A stretch of 22,619 nucleotides of DNA, taken from contig JAVBKF010000189.1 in the NCBI GenBank assembly GCA_031554215.1, positions 1 to 22,619 on the forward strand. The letters run 5' to 3'. Position 1 is the first letter of the stretch, and every line of letters starts with the position of its first letter. This DNA comes from JAVBKE01 sp031554215. GTDB taxonomy: Bacteria; Bacillota; Bacilli; JARBTR01. The position numbers and the translations under genes were made by a program. The notes under the pieces were generated by a model. The model was not told the origin of the DNA. It did no database searches and worked only from the letters and a program-made list of their open reading frames with translations. This document shows, in pieces, positions 15,948-22,619 of this stretch.

Positions 15948-16367
15948 TAGGGTGTATCTGGAAAAGATTTATGAAATATTTATGAAGAATTTTCCGCTAT
16001 ACTTTGCCCTAAAAAAGACATAGCGTACGTTGTTGCTAAATTTCGCTAGGGCGATGTGCTGTCCCTTCTGTTTGCTAAATCGAAGATTTAGAACGCAAGC
16101 GGCAGCAGTACGTTGTTGCTAAATTTCTCTAGGGCGACGTGTGCTGTCCCTTCTGTTTGCTAAATCAAGGATTCAGAACGCAAGCTTGAAGCAACTATTC
16201 TCACTATTTGCGATTTTTTCCACGATACGTTCATCTGCATCGCAGATGAACAAGTAGCGTGTAAGTCAAAACAGTTTGAAACGATAGTGAAGCAACTGTT
16301 GATGGCTCTGCGCGCTAATCGAAAAGTTCTTGGCAAACCCTTTCATAAATCTTTTTCAGACACACTA
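15948..16367. mobile_element. 420-bp miniature element, copy 2, upstream of the giant surface protein gene
   Basis: It starts TAGGGTGTATCTGGAAAAG with ATGAAGAATTTTCCG further in, and ends with CTAATCGAAAAGTT .. AACCCTTTCATAAATC and TTTTTCAGACACACTA. These are the same terminal sequences as the 5251-5412 element. The interior differs: it is about 260 bases longer, holds two tandem about 77-bp units and a TTCATCTGC/GCAGATGAA hairpin (16230-16250), and encodes no transposase. The right end is slightly degenerate, so the boundary could be 16372. It stops 68 bases before the surface protein start. Confidence 0.72.
16025..16185 (+). repeat. Two direct repeats of about 77 bp inside the miniature element
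   Basis: Unit A (16025-16100) and unit B (16108-16185) both start GTACGTTGTTGCTAAATTT and end GAACGCAAGC. They have a few substitutions and one GT insertion in B. Each unit contains a CTAAATC..GATTTAG-type small hairpin, imperfect in B. Confidence 0.85.
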
Positions 16368-16435
16368 ACCTAATGTCTTTGGCAATTACCAAACAAATAA
16401 TATGAGGTTCACACTCAAAGAAAAAAGGAATCCAT

Positions 16436-19400
16436 ATGAGCATGAAAAAGTCGACAAGCAGGTTTTTCGATATGAATAGAAGGCGCATATTGCTAGGTTT
16501 ATTCGTGATGGTTTTGATCATGGTTCTGGTGATGATTTCGCATGCTAATCAGATGCCCAATCGTTTACCTATTCAAGCTCAAACCCAGTCATACATGGCC
16601 CCTTCCCAGACGGCGGAAGGGGAGCCCAATCCATATGATAAATACTGGGATTATCATTTGGGTGATATTGATTCTGGTGGTCTATGGGGTTCATCGATGA
16701 TTTGGATTCATAACCGTGAGAAGGATATGACCTTTTACTCACCTTATGGTCAAGGGCGTAGTAACTGGAAATATACCATCAATGGTGTGGAAAGAATGTT
16801 CTTTGCCCCCTTTGGAGAAAATCCAATTATTGGTGAAACACCTAGTCATCCCTATAGAAATGGTCAACTAACACAACGTATCGAAGAGCTGGAAGTAACG
16901 ATTAAACTGGAGCCAATTTCACCTACCCGGATAAAGATCAGTTCAACAGTGACGAACCCAACACTGGTAGCAAAAGAGGTTGGTATGAAAATGAACATGG
17001 ATATTGCCATTGGCATGAATATTCCTCCCGATGTTCCAGCAACGGATGTTTCTGTTCCAGACCCAATACCAACGGGGGCGCCTGAACGGAATTCGCATGA
17101 ACCTAGTCAATACTTACCGTTTAATATGGGGATGCTTTGTAAATGGCCTGAAAAAAATCTATTAGTCCAATTTCTCACTAACCCTGTTTTTGAAGGTGCT
17201 ACAGAAGCTGAATTTATTGCAATAGGAGATATGATTGACCCTAGCACCCAACTAGGACCACATAATAGTGGAATGGCATATGCTCACACAGTCGATGATG
17301 ACCCAAGTTATGAAGATGCTCCTGCTGGGATAAATACGTCAGGTTTTATTTTTTTTAAGACAAAAACGCTGGCACCGAGTGAAAGTCGGACTGAATCATT
17401 TGTCATCAGCATGTCTGAACTGAATGTACAGCCAGTGATTACCGAGTTTAATAAAAACACAACACTTACATCGCCTGAGTTTGTGACCCCAAGTTCTGAG
17501 GTGCTATTCGATGGCAAATGGGGCGATCTTGATAGTGATTCTGTTCAAATTTTTTATAGGATTGATGGCGGTCAAGCTTTGCCAATTGACGAAACAAAAC
17601 CAGGCTATCCATATCCGAATCCAGTGCAAGGAGAAGGGAATGCGTTTAGTGGAAAAATAACACTACCTGCTGATCTGAGTTCTGGTGATCACACAATTCA
17701 GATCTTTGTCGTAGATGATAAAGGGGCGTTGTCTTCAAATCAAACGATCTATATTCACTATCCGAGTTACACAATCACGCAGCATTATACGCAAGTAGAT
17801 GGTGTAACACCAATCGAAGGACAAAGTACGGATAGCGTACAAACGCTGTATAAGAGCGATTATACCTATTCACCAAAAACAATACCGAAATGGATTGCAA
17901 CTGGGTATAGAGTCGAACAGGGCACGACAACACAGCCGCCCCCGGTAGGTGATTCCGTACCTGCCATCTTCAGTTCTGTAACAGCAGCGCATACCATCTC
18001 TTATGTCTATGAAAGTGATGCCAACGAAAATGGCATTATCGATAGCAATGAACAAGTCATCAGGGAAAAATACACTGATCGTACCAGCGTAGTTACTGAA
18101 CAATTTCTTGATAAAAGTAATGCAGATGCTGTGCTGTTACCCCCAGTTACCAAATTTATTCAATTTGGGGACCCGTACGTCAGTACTGCTCCAATAATCA
18201 AAGAAAAAATCTATACTGGATATCAACTTGGTACTAGTGCTTTTGTGCCAGCACCTGCAATGCCAAATTTTCTTTCAGAAGGTAAAGCAACTGAATCAGT
18301 GGTGTTCTTTTACAAAACGAGTGCCACTGTGACGATGAAGCATCAAGATTTGACAGGCAATCCAATTGAAATTGGAGGCATTCCTGTCGGGGACATGGCA
18401 TCATTTACGGCGGTTGGCGACCCTTGGACATATGTAGCTCCTGTGATTACAGATTATGCCTATGTAGGCTATAAATATGTAGGTGAGAGAACCGAGCACG
18501 CCTACCATGCAGGCGATCCAAATATTGATATGATCGCAAGTGGGAAACCATCGGTAATTCTTGTTTACCGCCCTGATCCAGACATTACTGCAACAAATCG
18601 TGTTTTCGAGATTACGGATAATGTAACTGACACAATGCTGTTAGCAGGCGTGAGCGCAATTGATACAGCAGATGGGCATCTAACGCCAACAATTGCAAAT
18701 AAAGGCGGACTTGTCTCTGGTATTCCTGGCGTCTACGATGTGACGTATGTAGCCACAGATAGTGCTGATCACATAGTGGAAATGACCGTGAAAGTATTCA
18801 TTAAGGATACTGTGACAGCAGGCGATGATCCATATATCACAGCGCCGAACAGGGTATTTGAAAAGAGCGATACTGTGACGGATGCTGAATTATTAGCAGA
18901 GGTTACTGGCTTCGATAAGAAAGATGGAACTCTAACCCCAGTGATTGCAGATAAAGACGGATTTGTGAGCGGTGTACCGGGCGTTTATACTGTAACCTAT
19001 TCGGCTAGTAACAGTGCAAATAAGTCCGCCTATAGAACGGTTACCATACTCGTTAAGGACGTGGCAACGACAGAAACCGGTCTTACCATCACAGCAGCAA
19101 ATAAAATATTTGAAAAAACCGACGATGTCACCGATGCAAAATTATTAGAAGGTGTGACTGCTTTTGATACACAGGATGGTGCTCGAGCGCCAGTAATCGC
19201 AGATAAGGGACATCTTGTCTCTGGTGTATCAGGTCTCTACTCAGTGAGATATTCCGCAACCAATAGTAGGAATATATCCGCAGAAATAACAGTGAAAGTG
19301 TTGATTAAAGAGGCAACAACTATTGGAACTGATCCAACGATTACTGCTTCAAATAAAGTATTAGAATTATCCGATACGATAACAGACGCGATGCTGCTTG

Positions 19401-21031
19401 AAGATGTCACTGCCTTTGATGTGAAAGATGGGGTTCTTACGCCAATTATTGAAAATAAGGGTGGGTTAATATCCGGCATGCCTGGTATTTACGACGTGAC
19501 CTATTCGGCGACAGATAGTGATATGAACAAAGTAGAGACGACCATCAAAGTGATGGTTAAGGCACCGACAACAACAGGCGTTGATCCTTTCATCACGGCA
19601 ACCAACAAAGCTTTTGCAATCACGGATGATGTGACGGATGCAAAACTATTAAAGGATGTGACTGCTTTTGATGTCAAGGAAGGCAACTTAACACCAACTA
19701 TTGAAGATAGAGGCGGCCTTATATCTGGCACACCAGGGGTCTATGATGTCACTTATTCAGCAACAGATAGCGAAGGGGTCACAGTGTCAGTAACCGTTAA
19801 AGTTCTCATTAAGCGTGCAAAGACATCGGGAATTGATCCAACAATTTCGGCATTAAACAAGGTATATGAAGTGGCGGACAATGTGACGGATGCAAACCTA
19901 TTAGAAAGTGTGACAGCTTTTGATATTAAAGATGGTGTTCTTATACCAATCATTTCTGATAAAGGTGGGCTCCTCACAGGTATTCCTGGCATCTATAATG
20001 TACGGTACAGTGCGACAGATAGTGACAATAACACAGTAGAGACAACCGTACAAGTTGTGATTAAAAGTAGTACAACAACTAGAACAGGACCGTCTATCAC
20101 AGCGCCAAACAAGGTGTTCGAGCAAAGCGATGAGGTCGCGGATGAAAAATTAGAGGTCACGGATGAAAAATTAGGAGTGATTAAAGAACCTCAAGATATC
20201 ATAATAACTGAGAGATATCTGGACCTAGCAGGTAGACAAATTAAAGAGGAAACGAGCAAAATAGTCAAGGAATTCTCACAATATCATGGATCGGCGTCAA
20301 AGATCATGAAACATGTTTATCAATTTTACAAAATTGACAACGGTGATGAACAATCTGGGGAACCAGTCATTGATTCTGTAACATCGCCACAAACCATTAC
20401 ATTCAGCTATGATCAAGATGATAATGAAAATGGTCAGCCAGATGTCACCATTACAGAACAGTATGTTACAACAAGGCCATCAGTAATCACACCGGAAACC
20501 TATAGGACAATAGATAAGGGAAATTCCTACCACAAAGTAGCGCCAATTATTGCCGGATATGATTATGTAGGACATGCAATAAATGGGGGAGAACTTCAAT
20601 CAAGCGAGCAAATTATGATTGAAAATATTACCGAGGACGTTCTCGCTACTTTGATGTATGCATCGAAAAAGGAAAAAACAAATAGAACAGTAAATCCTTT
20701 GATACCTGGAACAACTGTTATTAGTGGCAGCGGTGAGCCTGGGACAAACGTGACAATCAGCATACCAGACGGAACCGAAATCACTGTAACGATTGGACCA
20801 GACGGCATTTGGACAATCATTTTGCCACAAGCGCTAGCACCAAAAGATGTGATTCAAGTGGATTTTACGGATTCAGATGGAAATATAATCTCTAGTATAA
20901 ATATGATCGTTCTGTCCGAACCCGACATTATCCCAAAAACAAACGAAAATATTGTTTTATTCGGGATACTAATAAGCTTATTCCTCGGCTATCTTTTGTG
21001 GCTGACAATAGAGAATCTCAAAAAGGGTTGA
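16436..21031 (+). CDS. Giant membrane-anchored surface protein with MucBP-like and Ig-like repeats
   Basis: The 1531-residue product has a basic N-terminus and a hydrophobic segment (about 18-35) acting as signal peptide or anchor. An unrecognised beta-rich domain covers about 40-330. A cadherin/Ig-like domain follows (about 335-440). Next come MucBP-like repeats (about 445-712) with an EF-hand-like loop D528-E539. Six 84-residue Ig-like repeats (DUF5011-like, 714-1217) plus a truncated seventh come next, then further MucBP-like repeats (about 1240-1420). A GSGEPGTNVTIS.DGT Ig-like domain is at about 1427-1490, and a C-terminal transmembrane helix is at 1506-1526 followed by ENLKKG. There is no LPXTG sortase signal, so it is probably held by the membrane helix. 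AAAGGAA lies five bases before ATG. It is likely an adhesin or cell-envelope scaffold. It is flanked by the two spo0M genes. The ligand is unknown. Confidence 0.85.
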   Translation: MSMKKSTSRFFDMNRRRILLGLFVMVLIMVLVMISHANQMPNRLPIQAQTQSYMAPSQTAEGEPNPYDKYWDYHLGDIDSGGLWGSSMIWIHNREKDMTFYSPYGQGRSNWKYTINGVERMFFAPFGENPIIGETPSHPYRNGQLTQRIEELEVTIKLEPISPTRIKISSTVTNPTLVAKEVGMKMNMDIAIGMNIPPDVPATDVSVPDPIPTGAPERNSHEPSQYLPFNMGMLCKWPEKNLLVQFLTNPVFEGATEAEFIAIGDMIDPSTQLGPHNSGMAYAHTVDDDPSYEDAPAGINTSGFIFFKTKTLAPSESRTESFVISMSELNVQPVITEFNKNTTLTSPEFVTPSSEVLFDGKWGDLDSDSVQIFYRIDGGQALPIDETKPGYPYPNPVQGEGNAFSGKITLPADLSSGDHTIQIFVVDDKGALSSNQTIYIHYPSYTITQHYTQVDGVTPIEGQSTDSVQTLYKSDYTYSPKTIPKWIATGYRVEQGTTTQPPPVGDSVPAIFSSVTAAHTISYVYESDANENGIIDSNEQVIREKYTDRTSVVTEQFLDKSNADAVLLPPVTKFIQFGDPYVSTAPIIKEKIYTGYQLGTSAFVPAPAMPNFLSEGKATESVVFFYKTSATVTMKHQDLTGNPIEIGGIPVGDMASFTAVGDPWTYVAPVITDYAYVGYKYVGERTEHAYHAGDPNIDMIASGKPSVILVYRPDPDITATNRVFEITDNVTDTMLLAGVSAIDTADGHLTPTIANKGGLVSGIPGVYDVTYVATDSADHIVEMTVKVFIKDTVTAGDDPYITAPNRVFEKSDTVTDAELLAEVTGFDKKDGTLTPVIADKDGFVSGVPGVYTVTYSASNSANKSAYRTVTILVKDVATTETGLTITAANKIFEKTDDVTDAKLLEGVTAFDTQDGARAPVIADKGHLVSGVSGLYSVRYSATNSRNISAEITVKVLIKEATTIGTDPTITASNKVLELSDTITDAMLLEDVTAFDVKDGVLTPIIENKGGLISGMPGIYDVTYSATDSDMNKVETTIKVMVKAPTTTGVDPFITATNKAFAITDDVTDAKLLKDVTAFDVKEGNLTPTIEDRGGLISGTPGVYDVTYSATDSEGVTVSVTVKVLIKRAKTSGIDPTISALNKVYEVADNVTDANLLESVTAFDIKDGVLIPIISDKGGLLTGIPGIYNVRYSATDSDNNTVETTVQVVIKSSTTTRTGPSITAPNKVFEQSDEVADEKLEVTDEKLGVIKEPQDIIITERYLDLAGRQIKEETSKIVKEFSQYHGSASKIMKHVYQFYKIDNGDEQSGEPVIDSVTSPQTITFSYDQDDNENGQPDVTITEQYVTTRPSVITPETYRTIDKGNSYHKVAPIIAGYDYVGHAINGGELQSSEQIMIENITEDVLATLMYASKKEKTNRTVNPLIPGTTVISGSGEPGTNVTISIPDGTEITVTIGPDGIWTIILPQALAPKDVIQVDFTDSDGNIISSINMIVLSEPDIIPKTNENIVLFGILISLFLGYLLWLTIENLKKG
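18575..20086 (+). repeat. Six in-frame 252-nt repeats coding Ig-like domains
   Basis: Repeat starts fall at 18575, 18827, 19079, 19331, 19583 and 19835, and a truncated seventh starts at 20087, each exactly 252 bases apart. Each unit reads D-P-x-I-T-A-x-N-K/R-V-F-E..D-x-V-T-D-A..LL..V-T-A-F-D..D-G-x-L-T-P-x-I..K-G-G-L-x-S-G-x-P-G-V-Y-D-V-T-Y-S-A-T-D-S, ending in a TVKV.IK strand. Nucleotide divergence is considerable but no indel is seen. The seventh copy is cut short by a tandem 21-nt duplication (20132-20152 and 20153-20173). Confidence 0.93.
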
Positions 21032-21290
21032 TCGCCAATGAAATAAGTAAAAGGGCTCGAGAGTGACCTTTCTTGGTAATGAAAGAGGCTGGGGCAAACG
21101 ATCATTTAGCCATGCAGATTGATAATTTTCACCATGATATAATGCAGATAATCGCACTGTAAAAAGCTCATTTTGAAGCAACCAGTGCGTTATTTCATGA
21201 ATTTTTATTTAGTAAAAGAGCTTCGTCCAAGCTTCCTGCTGAAAATCGTCCATTTTTGGTTTCGTATCATCAAATAGCACGCGCCATCTT
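21032..21290. other. Intergenic stretch with a possible repeat remnant
   Basis: The 355-base gap after the surface protein has no convincing terminator, only a short CTTTC/GAAAG pair around 21068-21085. GAAAGAGGCTGGGGCAAACG (21081-21100) resembles, from memory, a dispersed GAGGCTGGG-type intergenic sequence of low-GC Gram-positives. The following 130 bases may belong to the same remnant. No gene with a ribosome site is seen on either strand. A minus-strand frame of 67 codons has no supporting signal. Confidence 0.3.
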
Positions 21291-21293
21291 AGC

Positions 21294-21315
21294 TTCAATA
21301 CAGAAATCTATTGAA
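21294..21315 (+). promoter_or_regulatory. Inverted repeat overlapping the -35 of spo0M-2
   Basis: TTCAATA (21294-21300) and TATTGAA (21309-21315) are perfect arms with an 8-base centre. The right arm covers most of the -35 TTGAAA. The half-site TTCAAYA is shared with the repeat at spo0M-1, where the centre is 16 bases for the same core. Confidence 0.45.
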
Positions 21316-21339
21316 ATAAGGCAATAGCAGTGATACGAT
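21311..21339 (+). promoter_or_regulatory. spo0M-2 promoter
   Basis: TTGAAA (21311-21316), a 17-bp spacer and TACGAT (21334-21339) with TG one base upstream, followed by AAGAAATTGG at 21344-21353. It matches the spo0M-1 promoter element for element. The leader to ATG 21387 is about 40 bases. Confidence 0.65.
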
Positions 21340-21386
21340 AAAAAAGAAATTGGAACCTTTTGAAATAGTCCAAGGAGGATTATCAT

Positions 21387-22145
21387 ATGTCGAAGTTTGG
21401 AAAGTTTCTAGCAACAATCGGGATTGGCGGTGCAGAAGTTGATACTGTACTCGAGAAGGATGAATACGCAGTAGGTGAGGTTATTCAAGGAGAAATTCGC
21501 ATTTCTGGCGGAAAAGTGGCGCAAAAAGTCGATGCAATCACAGTGATACTTGCTACATGTTATTTCCATGATGATCGCAAATACACATGTGAATTACAAA
21601 AAATAAAAGTAGTTGCAACAACAATTATTGAAGCAAATGAAAAAAAAGAGATTCCATTCCAGTTAACAGTACCATTGCAAACGCCAATTACTTTTGGAAG
21701 AAAATCGGTCTGGGTACAAACGAAACTAGATGTGAAAGACGCAGTTGATCCAGTAGACACTGATTACATTGCCGTTAAACCAAATAAACTGATTGGTAGC
21801 ACAGTAAGTGCGCTTGAAAAAATAGGATTTAGAATTAGTGAAATTAGCAATAAAGCTGTGAATCGTCATAAAGCAATCCAAACACCATTTGTTCAGGAAA
21901 TTGAGTTTACTGCGTATTCAACCAATTTTTCTGACAAAATTAAGGAACTAGAAATTTATTTCAACCCAATCTCAGACAATGAAATTGATGTATATGTAGA
22001 AGTTGATCGTCGTATGAGCGGGATTGGCGGTATGCTAGCAGATGCGATGGATATTGATAACGAAGCGCTCATGAGACTTCGGTTCACAACCGATGATATT
22101 CCAAATATAGTACGCAAGTTTGAAGAGTTCTTGCAACGGATTTAG
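21387..22145 (+). CDS. spo0M: Spo0M family sporulation-control protein, copy 2
   Basis: This is the second arrestin-like Spo0M protein, 252 residues, and the closer of the two to the B. subtilis sequence as I remember it. It has FGKFLATIGIGGAEVDTVLEKDEY near the start, then GEVIQGEIRISGGKVAQKVDAI, then TPITFGRKSVWVQTKLDVKDAVDPVDTDYIAVKPN, and TPFVQEIEF in the second domain. The C-terminal half has an MSGIGGMLADAMD stretch not matched in copy 1. AAGGAGG lies eight bases before ATG, and it ends with TAG. It has its own promoter and a strong terminator, so it is a single-gene unit. Two diverged paralogs around one surface protein gene suggest an old duplication with specialisation. Confidence 0.94.
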   Translation: MSKFGKFLATIGIGGAEVDTVLEKDEYAVGEVIQGEIRISGGKVAQKVDAITVILATCYFHDDRKYTCELQKIKVVATTIIEANEKKEIPFQLTVPLQTPITFGRKSVWVQTKLDVKDAVDPVDTDYIAVKPNKLIGSTVSALEKIGFRISEISNKAVNRHKAIQTPFVQEIEFTAYSTNFSDKIKELEIYFNPISDNEIDVYVEVDRRMSGIGGMLADAMDIDNEALMRLRFTTDDIPNIVRKFEEFLQRI

Positions 22146-22183
22146 TGTTTGAATACAAAACCAAGAGTAGACCACTAAAGTGG

Positions 22184-22238
22184 TACCTTTAGAATAGACA
22201 CTTAGAAAAAAAAGTGACTATTCTATGGGTATTTTTTT
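22184..22238 (+). terminator. Terminator after spo0M-2
   Basis: AGAATAG-A-CACTT pairs with AAGTG-A-CTATTCT, and outer TACC/GGTA arms extend the stem to 22184-22231. Seven T residues follow (22232-22238). A second small hairpin ACCAC/GTGGT (22171-22184) precedes it. Confidence 0.85.
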
Positions 22239-22482
22239 GTATGCTAAAAATCGGGTGGAAATGGATATGAGAAAAAATTTTCTTTCTTTATATTTCTAGC
22301 AGAAAAAACGTATGGGTGTATTTTCAGATGTAGAGCTGCCTCTCAGCATTATAGGGCAGCTTCTTGAGGTTCAGAACTGTTAAAAAATCTCAAAATGGAA
22401 TAGTATAACAAAATAAATGTAGCTAAAATAAGATAAAACAGGTAGAATTAGTTTGATAATTGTAAAAAGTCTATCATTGAAG
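22239..22482. other. AT-rich intergenic stretch with one hairpin
   Basis: AGCTGCC (22334-22340) pairs with GGCAGCT (22355-22361) around a 14-base loop, with no T-run after it. The rest is AT-rich with several weak -10-like hexamers and no -35 that I trust. No gene is seen before the partial ORF at the right edge. Confidence 0.4.
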
Positions 22483-22494
22483 GTGGAATTTGGA

Positions 22495-22619
22495 TTGAGC
22501 ACTGAGACCAATGAACTATTAGAAAAATGTTTAGAACAAAACGATCACCTGTCTCGTGAAGCTCCAGCATTACTACGACTGTCAACACACTTTAAGGATG
22601 ATTGTACATTCCTGTACGA
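22495..22619 (+). CDS. Unidentified protein, N-terminal part only
   Basis: A TTG at 22495 follows GAAGGTGG (22479-22486) with an 8-base gap, and the frame stays open to the right edge (41 codons). An in-frame GTG at 22483 overlaps the ribosome site, so TTG is preferred. The visible part begins STETNELLEKCLEQNDHLSR and continues with EAPALLRLSTHFKDD. It is charged and probably helical, with no signal peptide. I do not recognise it. Confidence 0.5.
   Translation, partial: MSTETNELLEKCLEQNDHLSREAPALLRLSTHFKDDCTFLY

Noticed and set aside
20978..21181. 67-codon minus-strand frame overlapping the end of the surface protein gene
   Set aside because: It has no ribosome site, and half of it is antisense to the transmembrane-coding end of the surface protein; it is not recognisable as a protein.

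Overview
The window looks like chromosome of a low- to mid-GC, endospore-forming Bacillota, probably near Bacillales. The reasons are: strong AAGGAGG-type ribosome sites, GTG/TTG starts, a proline T-box, a ResB/ResC-type cytochrome c maturation pair, a tetraprenyl-beta-curcumene synthase (YtpB family), two Spo0M paralogs, and sigma-A-like promoters. I cannot name the genus. No rRNA, tRNA or CRISPR array is visible.

Layout. Positions 1-69 are the tail of an unidentified gene, followed by a strong terminator. Next come a 30-residue single-span membrane peptide, resB and resC (cytochrome c synthase, System II), then a LysR-type regulator gene broken by one in-frame TAG. From 4888 there is a textbook T-box unit (promoter, CCU specifier, T-box sequence, terminator) for proS. 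A 162-bp fold-back miniature element lies between the T-box and the proS coding region. ackA follows on its own extended -10 promoter. guaB runs convergently to ackA, with a shared bidirectional terminator between them.

Divergent from guaB is a TTG-started 1051-residue UvrA paralog with an unusual domain order: two compact ABC cassettes come first, and the zinc-rich UvrA-type insertion region sits at the C-terminus. After it come a ytpB-like terpene synthase gene and the spo0M-1 / giant surface protein / spo0M-2 locus. The giant protein (1531 residues) has membrane segments at both ends, MucBP-like repeats and six uninterrupted 84-residue Ig-like repeats. A second, 420-bp member of the miniature element family lies just upstream of it.

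How parts fit together. resB and resC supply haem ligation to apocytochromes. The T-box couples proS to uncharged tRNA-Pro. The two spo0M genes carry nearly identical promoters, each with its -35 box inside an inverted repeat, so they are probably co-regulated and flank the surface protein as a unit. The most noteworthy items are the rearranged UvrA paralog, the paired spo0M promoters around the surface protein, the miniature element family (one copy in the proS leader), and the 30-residue membrane peptide before resB.
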